The position numbers were made by a program, and so were the translations under genes. Of a DNA stretch of 64,000 bases, positions 16,955 to 25,729 are shown piece after piece. Under the pieces are notes generated by a model. It was not told the DNA's origin. It saw only the letters and a list, made by a program, of their open reading frames with translations, and made no database searches. The DNA is from Coleofasciculus sp. FACHB-T130 (lineage in GTDB: Bacteria; Cyanobacteriota; Cyanobacteriia; Cyanobacteriales; FACHB-T130), in contig NZ_JACJOG010000057.1 in NCBI RefSeq assembly GCF_014695375.1, positions 41,906-105,905 of the forward strand, written 5' to 3'. Positions within the stretch are counted from its first letter, which is position 1. The number at the start of each line of letters is the position of its first letter.

Positions 16955-17327
16955 TGAAGCGCCATTAGTCATTAGTCATTCGTGATTGGCAGAACGCCAC
17001 GCTTTGCTTGCGGGGTAGCGTTCCTCTTAACTGGGGATATTCAATCAGATTCAGTCCTAAAGGATTCTTAAAGGCGAGATCCCCGACTTCTCTAAGTCAG
17101 GGATCTGAAGGGAAGGCCTTGCGATATGACTAATGACTAGTCACCGCTGAAAAAAAACCAGCTGATGTGGCAGCTGGTTGAACAAAATCTTTATTTTTGT
17201 TGTCGTTAATCCGAGGAAATCCAGAGCTGCGCGTTCCCATCCGCCAGCCGTAAGATTTCTTTAATATTTACTGTAACAGGAAATACACATTTTTTGAAAG
17301 AAATATTTACATTTTTTTGTAAACTTC
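16955..17327. other. 373-bp spacer with short repeats
   Basis: No gene. After the porin stop there is a CATTAGT heptad run (about 16,965-16,985) and a 'gctttgcttgcggggtagcg' word, both common in cyanobacterial spacers. At 17077-17106 there is an imperfect hairpin (AGATCCCCGACTT / AAGTCAGGGATCT, one mismatch), another well-known spacer element. The minus-strand terminator at 17150-17179 is listed separately. Confidence 0.6.
17150..17179 (-). terminator. Rho-independent terminator of the NFACT gene
   Basis: AACCAGCTG (17156-17164) pairs with CAGCTGGTT (17171-17179) around a 6-nt loop. On the minus strand the stem is followed by a run of seven to eight T (17150-17157 read as A on the plus strand). 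It lies about 150 bp past the NFACT gene stop. Confidence 0.75.
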
Positions 17328-19148
17328 TTACCTTAGATAGTTGATTCCTGTTTGAGGACTCCCCCAGATAATGCGCTCCTGCTTATAAATAGCGATTCCC
17401 GGTTTAGCACCCTTGGGTTTGTAGACGTGCTTGGGTTCCGTGTAGACAACTGGCACGCGATCGCTTTGTCTGGCGCGGCTGTAATAGGAAATTAAATCGG
17501 CGGCAAATTGCAAATCGGCTTCTTCTGGGACAGAACCCGGAGCGACACGCAGCAATCCATGACTTCCTGGAATTTCCTGCGTGTGAAACCAGAGGTCATA
17601 GTCTCCAGCCATCCGAAAGGTTAGCTGGTCGTTCTGGCGGTTATTGCGCCCAATCAATAACTCAAAGCCGCTGGGTGTTTGGTAACGATAAGGGTGGCTT
17701 CCCTCCTCGTCCCTACGGATGCGGTTGTCCGGATCTTGTAGATACTGCTGCTGTATCAGCTCATCGCGGATTTCTAAAAGCGTTTGTAAATCTTCTGGGT
17801 CATCGTAAGAATCCAGCTGAGTTAGGCTAGCTTCCACTTGCTCCAAGTAGTCTATTTCCGTTTGCACCTCGTTAAGTAACGGTTCAACGGCTGAGCGAGC
17901 GCGTTTCAGCTTCTGATGCCGCTTGTAGAGGGATTGGGCATTTTGGACGGCATTTTTTTCAGGGTCGAGGGGAATTGTGACAGGTTTGTCGGTGTCAAAA
18001 TCATTGAGGTCAATTGACTTCATCCCTGGTTCCCAGTTCTGAAGGTAAGCCATCAGCAAATCTGCCTGTTGCCGATATTGGTCTGCTTGATCGGATTGCT
18101 GCAAGCGTTCCGTAAAAGTAGACGCCTTCAAGCGTAATTTTTCCAGAACGTTGTTGAGTTTCTGGCTCAACTGATGATGAATCTGGTTAAATTCTTGTTG
18201 ATTGAGCCGATCGGTGTAGTAGCGGTTGAGTAATTCTTGGATTGATTCAGCAGGCTTAACAATGCCCCAGCCCAAGACGTTGTATCCTTCAGGTGTCCAG
18301 CCGGGATGAAAAACTGCCCCAGTCTCCTTATGCGTCACGAGTGTCGTAGGCGAGGGGATAGAAGACTGAGAGGATTGGCTTTTCAGAATTGCTTGCAGCC
18401 ATTCTTGCCATCGGAGAAATAATGCGTCCCAGTCAGATTGTGTGAGGGTATCGGTCGATTGCTCTGGATCTAGACCAGCGGCTTGTACCATTGAGACAAC
18501 CAGCGCTGGACTCAAACCCCGGTAATTTTTCAGCATCTGACGCCGCAGTGCTGCGGGAATTAAACTCAGCCGTTCTTGCCAGCGTTCTTGAGATTCGCTT
18601 AAAGTCGGGATGGTTGCAGTGAGGGCGGGTGGAGATTCGTAGGGCTGTCCGGTCAGGATGGTACGGACGCTAGATTGTTGGGCGTTGACTTGATGGGCGG
18701 CGGTGACAATCAGGTTGTCTGCACCTGTAAGGATGACGTTACTGTATTTGCCCATGATTTCAACGTACAGGTGCCAGATAGCCGGATCTCCAGGCCGTCT
18801 GGCAAATTGTAAATCTATCACTCGTTCCCAAGGTGCGATCGCTGAAGGTGTATTCGCGTCAGCGCTACTCGCTTCTATCGCCACCAAGGCAAAGCCCCCC
18901 AACTGATGTCGTAACTGGTCGCTGAAGGTAAATGTATCTGGCGTGCGGGGGGGTGGATCGCCAATGCAAACACGCGCTGCTTGCGGATGCCAAGAAACTG
19001 TCAGCCAACTCCGCCGCTTCAGGGTTCGCAGGGCTATGGAAATTGTAAAGCGATCGCGCTGATAAACTTGTTCCAGCCGCGCCGGTATCCACTCAGCACG
19101 CAGCTCAGAACAAGCGGCAGTTAAGGTAGTAAAGTCAACGAGTTGCAC
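17328..19148 (-). CDS. rqcH: NFACT-family ribosome quality control protein (RqcH/Rqc2-like)
   Basis: 606-aa NFACT protein, relative of RqcH, which binds stalled 50S-peptidyl-tRNA complexes and directs C-terminal alanine tailing. The NFACT-N domain (1-about 210) shows MQLVDFTTL and WERVIDLQF. The middle is a HhH segment and a long coiled coil (about 300-450). The NFACT-R domain ends the protein (FELLIGRNNRQND, DLWFHTQEIPGSHG, YTEPKHVYKPKGAKPG). In the N-domain motif usually written DR, this protein has Glu108-Arg109. It starts with GTG at 19148. It lies near remA and gmk, as in Bacillus-type neighbourhoods. Older annotations call this family fibronectin-binding. Confidence 0.92.
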   Translation of the reverse strand: MQLVDFTTLTAACSELRAEWIPARLEQVYQRDRFTISIALRTLKRRSWLTVSWHPQAARVCIGDPPPRTPDTFTFSDQLRHQLGGFALVAIEASSADANTPSAIAPWERVIDLQFARRPGDPAIWHLYVEIMGKYSNVILTGADNLIVTAAHQVNAQQSSVRTILTGQPYESPPALTATIPTLSESQERWQERLSLIPAALRRQMLKNYRGLSPALVVSMVQAAGLDPEQSTDTLTQSDWDALFLRWQEWLQAILKSQSSQSSIPSPTTLVTHKETGAVFHPGWTPEGYNVLGWGIVKPAESIQELLNRYYTDRLNQQEFNQIHHQLSQKLNNVLEKLRLKASTFTERLQQSDQADQYRQQADLLMAYLQNWEPGMKSIDLNDFDTDKPVTIPLDPEKNAVQNAQSLYKRHQKLKRARSAVEPLLNEVQTEIDYLEQVEASLTQLDSYDDPEDLQTLLEIRDELIQQQYLQDPDNRIRRDEEGSHPYRYQTPSGFELLIGRNNRQNDQLTFRMAGDYDLWFHTQEIPGSHGLLRVAPGSVPEEADLQFAADLISYYSRARQSDRVPVVYTEPKHVYKPKGAKPGIAIYKQERIIWGSPQTGINYLR

Positions 19149-19223
19149 GCGCGATCGGTATTTTTTGTAAAGATTTCGAGGAGCGGTCTCTTTCTATCCT
19201 CTCAGTTTCAGGCTACTTCCGAC

Positions 19224-19262
19224 AAAAAAACGCACAAAGCTATTTTAAAGGAGCTTTGTGCG
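19224..19262 (-). terminator. Rho-independent terminator of the PEP-CTERM gene
   Basis: CGCACAAAGCT (19231-19241) and AGCTTTGTGCG (19252-19262) form a perfect 11-bp stem with a 10-nt loop. On the minus strand it is followed by seven T (19224-19230). It lies 39 bp past the PEP-CTERM gene stop. Confidence 0.85.
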
Positions 19263-19300
19263 TTAATGAGTATCACCCGTTTCTGTTGAGACACATTGGC

Positions 19301-20113
19301 TTAGACAGATTGGCGACGGCGACGAGTTTTTAAGCCGAGTGCGATCGCGCCCAAGGTCAATCCTAGCGTCGCGCTGGGTTCTGGAACGCTCTGTTGGTTT
19401 TTCCAGTCATCGGTCGTCCCAACTTTGATTTGGTAGGCGAGATTGGATTGGGTAGGGATTTTTCCCGTCCAACTCATAATTGAATTCCCTGTAAGGCTGA
19501 AACTCCCCGATACATCGCCGATCCGAAGATATTGCACTCCCCCCTTCACATCCTCAAAAATATTGCCATTGGCATCCTTGTACCAGGTTGTGCAATTAGG
19601 ACTCAAGGTACATGAAACGCTAGAAGTTTCGGCGATGGACTTCATACCCGACGCATCTTTCAGCAATAAGTCTTTGACCGTCATGCTGCTATTCGTGTTA
19701 TTTGCTCTAGTGCGGACAAAGATATCTGTGACGCCTTGGGTAAATTTCGATGTGTAATCGTAAGCTAAAGTTTGGTTTCCAACTTTATAAGTAACGATCT
19801 TTGTGAGTGCGTCGTAAGCCAGAGTGAGAGCATCCACTCTTCCGCTTTGCCAGTAATTTGAACCTGTTAATTCCTGTTGTTTCTGTACTGTAAAATTAGT
19901 GCTGCCAGTATCATCGTGCAGATCGAGTTCGTAAGTGCTGTTATTGATACTGCCAATCCGGCCCTCCGCAACAAACAATAAATCTACATTTAAATCTTTA
20001 AAGGCTTGGTCAGTTTCTAGATAACTTAAAGAAATTGCTTTTGCGTGGGTGGCAGTCGATAATATCCCTAAAGTGGCAACGAATAATCCAATAAGTGTTT
20101 TACGAATAGCCAT
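19301..20113 (-). CDS. PEP-CTERM sorting domain protein (choice-of-anchor W type)
   Basis: Exported protein of 270 aa. The signal peptide is at residues 1-27 (MAIRKTLIGLFVATLGILS... ending THAKA). The middle is a beta-rich domain (AEGRIGSINNSTYELDL, DIFVRTRANNTNSS) that resembles what is called the choice-of-anchor W domain. The C-terminus is a PEP-CTERM signal: VPEPSATLGLTLGAIALG followed by KTRRRR, which is recognised and processed by an exosortase. Two Cys (CTLSPNC) may form a disulphide. I chose the ATG at 20113, which has a GGGA site; a GTG at 20146 is less likely. Its role is unknown, probably surface or matrix. It is inserted between rqcH and remA. Confidence 0.88.
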   Translation of the reverse strand: MAIRKTLIGLFVATLGILSTATHAKAISLSYLETDQAFKDLNVDLLFVAEGRIGSINNSTYELDLHDDTGSTNFTVQKQQELTGSNYWQSGRVDALTLAYDALTKIVTYKVGNQTLAYDYTSKFTQGVTDIFVRTRANNTNSSMTVKDLLLKDASGMKSIAETSSVSCTLSPNCTTWYKDANGNIFEDVKGGVQYLRIGDVSGSFSLTGNSIMSWTGKIPTQSNLAYQIKVGTTDDWKNQQSVPEPSATLGLTLGAIALGLKTRRRRQSV

Positions 20114-20836
20114 TTTTTTATTCCCTGGTTTGGGTAAGTGAAGCACGGTATATCAGGATTTTTCTTTACTTCCCCGCTTGCCGTGCTTTGGTTGGCGCTA
20201 CTTTTTTAGCATAAATTACTCATGCCAATGACCGCTACTAAAAGTAGCCTATTTTACGGAAACTTTATCGCTGTGGTTTATATTTTGAAGTTATGGAAAA
20301 ACCTAGATAAAAGTATTTTGTTTTCGATAGTTTGGGATGTCAAAAAATCTTTGTTTCCATAAAAACACGGTAGTTGTTTTTATGGAAATGGTGAAAAAGC
20401 GGATTAATTGTAATTCTACGGATAAGCGCTCTATGTAAAATCTCGTAAATAGTTGCAACCATCCATCCTCTGGTAGAATTTGATTTTTATGGGCATACAA
20501 AGAAATACTTCCCACCCTGTGAACGAAGAGCGATTCCACGGACAATCGTGAAGCGATCGCGTCCCTCAAGCTGTTCCAGTCATGCTGGATATCTATTTCA
20601 CAACCAGCGCCAAGAGAAATGAATTAAGTTGAATTTGTGCAGTTGAATGTTAACGCAACTGTCAAACCTGCCTCTGCCTTTCGGAATAGATAATAGAGGT
20701 AAAAGGGAAAAAAAAGCAGCGATCCCTTAAAAACGCGAGTTTTTGTGGATTTTAGGCTTGTAAGTCAAAAATTTTGTAGATAACATGGGAACTAGACTTA
20801 AATAAGCTTTTTAGGCGGTTATGCCGCTAGTTTTTT
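20114..20836. other. 723-bp spacer before remA, with a 13-bp inverted repeat
   Basis: No gene supported. TTTCCATAAAAAC (20354-20366) has its exact reverse complement at 20376-20388 with a 9-nt gap. A minus-strand frame at 20303-20569 crosses this repeat and has no protein-like features. The last 100 bp are A/T-rich and should carry the remA-gmk promoter. A long transcribed leader or small RNA could fit here, but I see no known RNA family. Confidence 0.5.
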
Positions 20837-21103
20837 ATGGACATTCAGTTAATCAATATCGGTTTTGGTAACATCGTGTCTGCAAACCGAGTGGTTGCCA
20901 TTGTCAGTCCAGAATCTGCGCCCATTAAACGGATTATCACCGACGCCAGAGATAGAGGGCAGTTGATTGATGCAACCTATGGGCGTCGCACTCGCGCGGT
21001 AATTATTACCGATTCCAGCCACATCATTCTCTCCGCCATTCAGCCTGAAACCGTTGCTCATCGCTTTGTGATTGGCAAAGACGTGAATGCCAGCAACAAT
21101 TAA
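20837..21103 (+). CDS. remA: RemA-family (DUF370) regulatory protein
   Basis: Small DNA-binding protein of 88 aa. The family pattern is complete: [20 protein letters not shown], the [15 protein letters not shown] stretch with a basic patch, and [23 protein letters not shown]. In Bacillus, RemA activates matrix genes; in cyanobacteria its targets are not established. It lies 31 bp upstream of gmk, a neighbourhood kept across many bacteria, so they likely share a transcript. Confidence 0.95.
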   Translation: MDIQLINIGFGNIVSANRVVAIVSPESAPIKRIITDARDRGQLIDATYGRRTRAVIITDSSHIILSAIQPETVAHRFVIGKDVNASNN

Positions 21104-21134
21104 GGCAATAGGCATTTTCACGGGTGACAGGAGC

Positions 21135-21698
21135 ATGAAAACTGGCAGGCTGATTGTTTTGACTGGGCCGAGTGGCGTAGGCAAAGGTACTTTGCTGCGA
21201 TCGCTCTTGCAGCGTCATCCGGAACTGTATTATTCTGTATCCGCGACGACTCGCGCCCCTCGTCCCGGCGAAATTGAGGGAAAACACTATTATTTTGTTA
21301 GCCGCAACCAGTTTGAGCAAATGCTGGAAGCTGGTGAATTACTGGAGTGGGCTGAGTTTGCTGGTAACTGTTATGGCACCCTACGACGACAAGTGGAGGA
21401 GCAAATCCAGCAGGGTCAGTGGGTGATATTAGAAATTGAACTAGAAGGGGCGCGGCAGATCAGACAAAATTTCCCAAGCGCCCTACAGATTTTTATCCTA
21501 CCGCCTTCCGTCAGCGAACTAGAAAATCGAATCCGAGGACGCGGGCAAGATTCAGAGGTAGCGATCGCGCGACGGCTTAACCGTGCCGAAGCCGAAATTG
21601 CTGCGGCGAGTGAATTCGATATTCAAATCATGAACGACGATCTGGAAAAAGCCCTGAATCGTATCGAAGCCGCTATCTTCACACCGGCAAGCTGTTGA
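21135..21698 (+). CDS. gmk: Guanylate kinase
   Basis: Guanylate kinase, 187 aa, which phosphorylates GMP to GDP with ATP. It has the P-loop [12 protein letters not shown]-binding residues in [13 protein letters not shown] and [19 protein letters not shown], and [14 protein letters not shown] chose the ATG at 21135, which sits 3-4 nt after AGGAG; an ORF extension to 21087 would overlap remA. An intrinsic terminator follows. Confidence 0.96.
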   Translation: MKTGRLIVLTGPSGVGKGTLLRSLLQRHPELYYSVSATTRAPRPGEIEGKHYYFVSRNQFEQMLEAGELLEWAEFAGNCYGTLRRQVEEQIQQGQWVILEIELEGARQIRQNFPSALQIFILPPSVSELENRIRGRGQDSEVAIARRLNRAEAEIAAASEFDIQIMNDDLEKALNRIEAAIFTPASC

Positions 21699-21720
21699 AT
21701 TTTTTCCCGCTTTAAATCAC

Positions 21721-21760
21721 AAAGGCGATCGCTTTCAGTTATAAAAGCGATCGCCTTTTT
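21721..21760 (+). terminator. Intrinsic terminator of remA-gmk built on two HIP1 octamers
   Basis: AAAGGCGATCGCTTT (21721-21735) pairs exactly with AAAGCGATCGCCTTT (21744-21758), 15 bp with an 8-nt loop, followed by T (run at 21756-21760). Each arm contains a GCGATCGC octamer. It begins 23 bp after the gmk stop. Confidence 0.85.
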
Positions 21761-21953
21761 CTAGAGCTGGAAAATTGGAATAAAGATAAAAATTAGGCTC
21801 AAAAAGTTCCCTATTGACTCTTAAATATATCTTGAGATAGATATGGAATTTTTGATTGTAGGCAAGTCCGAAAAATCAGTTTGCATCATTGTGTTTAATA
21901 ACATGCGGAAGGAAAACGACCTTCACAGACTGATTTAAAGGAAAAGAACTACT

Positions 21954-22649
21954 ATGCGCCTTGGATCTCTTAAAGTAATTGGTGGATGTGCCACAACGGT
22001 TACGCTACTAGCCCTTGCAGTAGGTTTGTCCGTCCCCAAAAATTTAGCTGAACCTTCTCAAGATGGTAACAAATTTGCTCCCAGAACTGTCGCACCAGAA
22101 CAAGCGGGCGGTGTTACGGAAGCTCAGACAGCCCGCGAAGCGATAAAAGCTAGGGTTGGTACGGCAAATGCTCTCGGTGCAGGTATCGCTGGCACGGCGA
22201 CGGATGATGGTCGGGTTTATAACGTCCTGAGTACCGTGAACATTCGCTCTTGTCCCAGTACCAGCTGCCGTATCCTGCGGGTCGCTAGACCCGGAGCTGA
22301 TGTTCTCAACGATCCTAGCGGAGGTACTCAGCAAGGCAATGGTTATACTTGGATTCGCGTAACTTACGGATTTAATTCTACCAATGCTTGTGATAGCAAT
22401 CGCGCTCAAGGATGGATGATCGTTAATCCTCTCGCTCCTGGAAAGGTTCGCGTAACAAAAGGGCCGTTAAATGTTCGGTCATCGCCATGTTCGGGTCGCA
22501 TTATTAAAACTTTACCCACTGGCACAACTCTAGACTTCCATCCAGACCAAAACCAATGGAGCAACAAGTGGTATAAAGTTGTTGTTCCTGGGGCGACGCC
22601 AGGGCCTTTGGGCTATGTTGATGGTTGGGACTTCGCGGATGTCTACTAA
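21954..22649 (+). CDS. Secreted protein with two SH3b domains
   Basis: Exported protein of 231 aa. The signal peptide is at about 1-32 (VIGGCATTVTLLALAVGLS). A linker rich in Ala/Gly follows, then an SH3b-like domain at about 90-165 (YNVLSTVNIRSCPSTSCRIL; GNGYTWIRVTYG) and a second at about 168-231 (GPLNVRSSPCSGRIIKTLPTGT; WYKVVVPG). Each domain carries the VNIRS/LNVRS signature of bacterial SH3 domains, which usually bind cell wall. Cys pairs (CPSTSC) hint at disulphides in the periplasm. There is no catalytic domain, so it is a binding or scaffold protein of unknown target. It is monocistronic, closed by a strong terminator. Confidence 0.85.
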   Translation: MRLGSLKVIGGCATTVTLLALAVGLSVPKNLAEPSQDGNKFAPRTVAPEQAGGVTEAQTAREAIKARVGTANALGAGIAGTATDDGRVYNVLSTVNIRSCPSTSCRILRVARPGADVLNDPSGGTQQGNGYTWIRVTYGFNSTNACDSNRAQGWMIVNPLAPGKVRVTKGPLNVRSSPCSGRIIKTLPTGTTLDFHPDQNQWSNKWYKVVVPGATPGPLGYVDGWDFADVY

Positions 22650-22682
22650 TATCGGTTCCAAATAATCATTGCTATTTAATCT

Positions 22683-22722
22683 AAAAGAGAGAGGGTAAGC
22701 AGTTGCTTACCCTCTCTCTTTT
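22683..22722 (+). terminator. Terminator after the SH3b protein
   Basis: A perfect 18-bp stem (22683-22700 with 22705-22722) with loop AGTT, ending in a TTTT stretch. It also could serve the convergent minus-strand gene, since the other arm begins with AAAA. Confidence 0.88.
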
Positions 22723-22748
22723 AAATAGCAAAGCGAATCGCTAATCGC

Positions 22749-23120
22749 TTATTCCCAAGCATCTAAATCAAGTGCGCGAGAGCCACCGCGTTCTAGCTGA
22801 CCTAAAAGGCTTTTGAGTTGCGACCAAACTAACATGCCAATAAATAGAGTGAGTGGCATCGAAGTCCCAAAAGACAGCCATCCAGGAAAGCCAAAAATCT
22901 CTAATCCAGCTACTAGAAACAGACAGATTCCGCCACAAATTCCCAAGAATGGCAACTGTAATTGTATCCCTTGCATCTGAGCCAAAGTCCGGGTAGAGCG
23001 GTTCTTTGACCATTCCCGTACTTGCTGTTTGAGGGTGGCTTCAAAAGCAAGACCACAGGTTATTCCAGCAAACAAACCGAAAACAAGTAAAAAATACGGC
23101 GGATCTGGGAAATAGTACAC
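22749..23120 (-). CDS. Hypothetical membrane protein, 123 aa
   Basis: No named family is recognised. It has three hydrophobic segments: about 9-27 (FLLVFGLFAGITCGLAF), 55-76 (LPFLGICGGICLFLVAGLEI) and 80-101 (GWLSFGTSMPLTLFIGMLVW). Between the first two is a basic helix (KQQVREWSKNRSTRTLAQM). It starts with GTG at 23120, backed by an AGGAG site 7 nt upstream. It looks like a conserved small membrane protein of cyanobacteria. Confidence 0.68.
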   Translation of the reverse strand: MYYFPDPPYFLLVFGLFAGITCGLAFEATLKQQVREWSKNRSTRTLAQMQGIQLQLPFLGICGGICLFLVAGLEIFGFPGWLSFGTSMPLTLFIGMLVWSQLKSLLGQLERGGSRALDLDAWE

Positions 23121-23363
23121 TAAAAACTCCTAATAGGTAACGGGTAAATGGGCAACGGGGAATCGGTAATGGAAGATTTACCAATTACCGCTATGTGCAA
23201 CTTTTTCTCAGCCTCTAATTTATCAGGGGTTGGGGCGATCGAAATGTCAAGCAAATTTTGTCAGCTCCCCCAATCCCCCCATGAGATGGAGGGAGAAATA
23301 CAGAAAGTTGCACACCGCGCCAATTACCAATTACTCATTACCGATTCCCTAAGACCCAACACT

Positions 23364-25073
23364 TTATTCTCTCTCCTGCAAGGCAGCAAGTGTGGCAAAA
23401 GAAGGTAATAGTGCGGCGACTCCTTCAGTGGAGAGTTCCGTCAAGGCTCCGAGGGCTACATTAAACAACCGTGACGGCTTCAGGTCATCTTTCACTAGAT
23501 TCCATAGACGTCGCACTTCTTCGGTATGAAGTCGGTCATCTTCTGTCAAAGCGATTAGCACTTGGCGTCGCAGAAATTGTCCTTCTTCAGAGAGGAGAAA
23601 CTGTAATCCTAGTTGAGCCGTAGGCAATAGATCGAAGTTATCATCTGAGCGAGCGATCGCAATCATGTTCTCTAACCGCTGCCATTGGAATTTGCCGTCT
23701 TTGAACAAGACTTCAATCAATCGCCGTCGCATTTCTGGAGATTCGCCAGTCAGCAAACGCCGCGCTACGTAGGGATAGGCAACTTCGACAATTTTGAAAT
23801 TGGGATTCAAGCTGAGAGCTAATCCCTCTTGTGTCACCAGGGAACGAATAATTAAGGCAAACTTCGCCGGAATTCGGAACGGATAGTCATACATCAGTTC
23901 CGAGAACTTGTCTGTAATTGTCTTAAAGTTAAAGTCTTGTACACTTTCGCCGATGACATCTCCTAGCACACTTTCTAGTGCCGGAATGATCGGAACAATA
24001 TCCGTTTCTGGCGTCAAAAAGCCTAGCTTAACAAAGTCTTTGGCTAACTCAATATAGTCTTTGTTAATTAGGTGAACAACGGCACTGACGAGGGTTTCTT
24101 TGGTATCCTCCTCCATCTGATCCATCATGCCAAAGTCTATATAAGCCATACGACCATCTGGCAGGGCAAACAGGTTACCTGGATGGGGATCAGCATGGAA
24201 AAAGCCGTATTCCAATAGCTGTCGTAGACCGGCGGTGACGCCAATCTCGATCAAGGTATCGGTTTCCAAATCGGCTGCTTTAATGCGCTCGGTATCGTTC
24301 AGTTTGAAGCCGTCAATCCACTCTAGAGTCAGGACGCGAGTGTTGGTGTAGCGCCAGTAGATGGCTGGGACTTTAACGCTGGGGTCATCGCGGAAATTAG
24401 TGGCAAACTTTTCGGCGTTTCGTCCTTCGTTGAGGTAGTCAATTTCTTCAAATAACTTGTAACCGAATTCATCGACGATCAGAGTCAGGTTATGCCCTAA
24501 ATTTAGGGGAAGCCAAGGACTCAACCAAGCCGCCATCCATCGCATCAAGTAAAGGTCGAGGGTGATGGTTGGTAGCAAGTTGGGGCGTTGCACCTTGACG
24601 GCGACTTCTTCGCCGGTGTGAAGACGCGCTCGATAAACTTGACCCAGACTGGCGGCAGCAAGTGGTTCTGGGGATATTTCTCTATATATCTCTTCTACTG
24701 AGCGTTCTAGCTCGGTTTCAATGATATTGAATGCGATCGCATTATCAAATGGCGGCAGTTGGTCTTGTAATTTGATGAGTTCTTCTAAAAAGTCTTTCCG
24801 CACTAAGTCGGGTCTTGTGGAGAGAGCTTGACCGACTTTAATAAAGGTTGGACCCAGGCGAGTGAGGATTTCCCGCAGTTGAGTGGCGCGTTTCTCTCGA
24901 TTCTTCCAGTCCTGGTTCAGCCAATCGTCCCACTTTAAGCCAAGAACAAACCCTGCAAATAACCAGATAATTTTGATGGCTCGCCAGAGAACTCGCCAGG
25001 GACGATAGCGGAAGTACTGGGCGATCGCTTCGGGATCGTAGCGCCGAGACTGGATGAGGGAGTACCGATTCAC
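23364..25073 (-). CDS. UbiB/AarF/ABC1-family atypical kinase
   Basis: 569-aa protein of the ABC1 (UbiB/AarF, ADCK) family, membrane-associated kinase-like ATPases linked to quinone or lipid metabolism and, in plastids, to plastoglobules. The family marks are all visible: KVGQALSTRPDL, AAASLGQVYRA, EVAVKVQRP (ATP-binding Lys), FFHADPHPGN and YIDFGMMDQ. A C-terminal hydrophobic region (about 540-560) fits membrane attachment. It starts with GTG at 25073. Cyanobacteria carry several paralogues and the particular substrate cannot be told. It is divergent from the Na/Pi transporter. Confidence 0.93.
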   Translation of the reverse strand: MNRYSLIQSRRYDPEAIAQYFRYRPWRVLWRAIKIIWLFAGFVLGLKWDDWLNQDWKNREKRATQLREILTRLGPTFIKVGQALSTRPDLVRKDFLEELIKLQDQLPPFDNAIAFNIIETELERSVEEIYREISPEPLAAASLGQVYRARLHTGEEVAVKVQRPNLLPTITLDLYLMRWMAAWLSPWLPLNLGHNLTLIVDEFGYKLFEEIDYLNEGRNAEKFATNFRDDPSVKVPAIYWRYTNTRVLTLEWIDGFKLNDTERIKAADLETDTLIEIGVTAGLRQLLEYGFFHADPHPGNLFALPDGRMAYIDFGMMDQMEEDTKETLVSAVVHLINKDYIELAKDFVKLGFLTPETDIVPIIPALESVLGDVIGESVQDFNFKTITDKFSELMYDYPFRIPAKFALIIRSLVTQEGLALSLNPNFKIVEVAYPYVARRLLTGESPEMRRRLIEVLFKDGKFQWQRLENMIAIARSDDNFDLLPTAQLGLQFLLSEEGQFLRRQVLIALTEDDRLHTEEVRRLWNLVKDDLKPSRLFNVALGALTELSTEGVAALLPSFATLAALQERE

Positions 25074-25729
25074 GCTTGTGCTTGCCTCTTTTAACCTAAC
25101 TTAATTCGCCATTAGCGGCTTCTGGGAGTATTCAAGCCACTATTTAACCTAATCAATCGAATAACATTAATTTCCAGGGATTTCGACCGCATTCTTTCGT
25201 AACTTTACTCATTGATTTTTACCAGGTTTTTAACGTTTTATTAACTATAGTATACAAAACTACAGACACTTGCGGGGATCGCCCATCTGCTTTAGGAGAG
25301 CAAACAGTTCCCTCACTTGCTATTTTTTCTCTGTCAAGGTTCCATGACAAAACTGCTAAAGTCTCCTACCAGCAAAACCAGCAGCGACTAATTATTCTTA
25401 AGGAATAAATTAAAATAATCTTAAGTATATTTTAAATTACGAATAAATAGTGTACTAGAGCCGTGAATCTCTCTCTGAAGAGGTAAGCACCGTAGGGGAG
25501 AGACATCGAAAATCTTTAGTGTCTACCCAGCAGCTCGAAAATGCTGTTTTGAGTCTAGACGCTGGGCAAGGTAGTCAAAGCGCAGCGCCAGTCCGATAGC
25601 GAGTTTTATCAGTATCAATTTGGTTTAGGTCAGCATGACGAGTGCTATGGCTTTGCTCTGCCATGAGCGTTTACTTCGTCCTCAGCTGTGATTGAGAACT
25701 TATCTAGCCATTGTTTTGAGGGGTCATTC
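25074..25729. other. 656-bp divergent spacer
   Basis: No gene. It holds the promoters of the UbiB-family gene and the Na/Pi cotransporter. The notable element is the PHO-box-like array at 25398-25449 (own entry), about 280 bp before the transporter ATG. That distance leaves room for a long 5' leader (25,450-25,729), which shows no recognised RNA family. Confidence 0.5.
25398..25449 (+). promoter_or_regulatory. PHO-box-like array of TTAA at 11-bp steps
   Basis: TTAA tetranucleotides start at 25399, 25411, 25422 and 25433, that is 12, 11 and 11 bp apart, with a degenerate ATAA at 25444. The best run is CTTAAGTA-TAT-TTTAAATT-ACG-AATAAATA, an 8-3-8-3-8 layout. Cyanobacterial SphR/PhoB boxes are tandem 8-bp repeats of PyTTAAPyPy(T/A) type separated by 3 bp. 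It lies before a phosphate transporter gene, which fits, but A/T-rich DNA can give chance matches. Confidence 0.5.

Noticed and set aside
20303..20569. Minus-strand ORF of 88 codons
   Set aside because: Crosses the 13-bp inverted repeat, lacks protein-like composition and a ribosome binding site.
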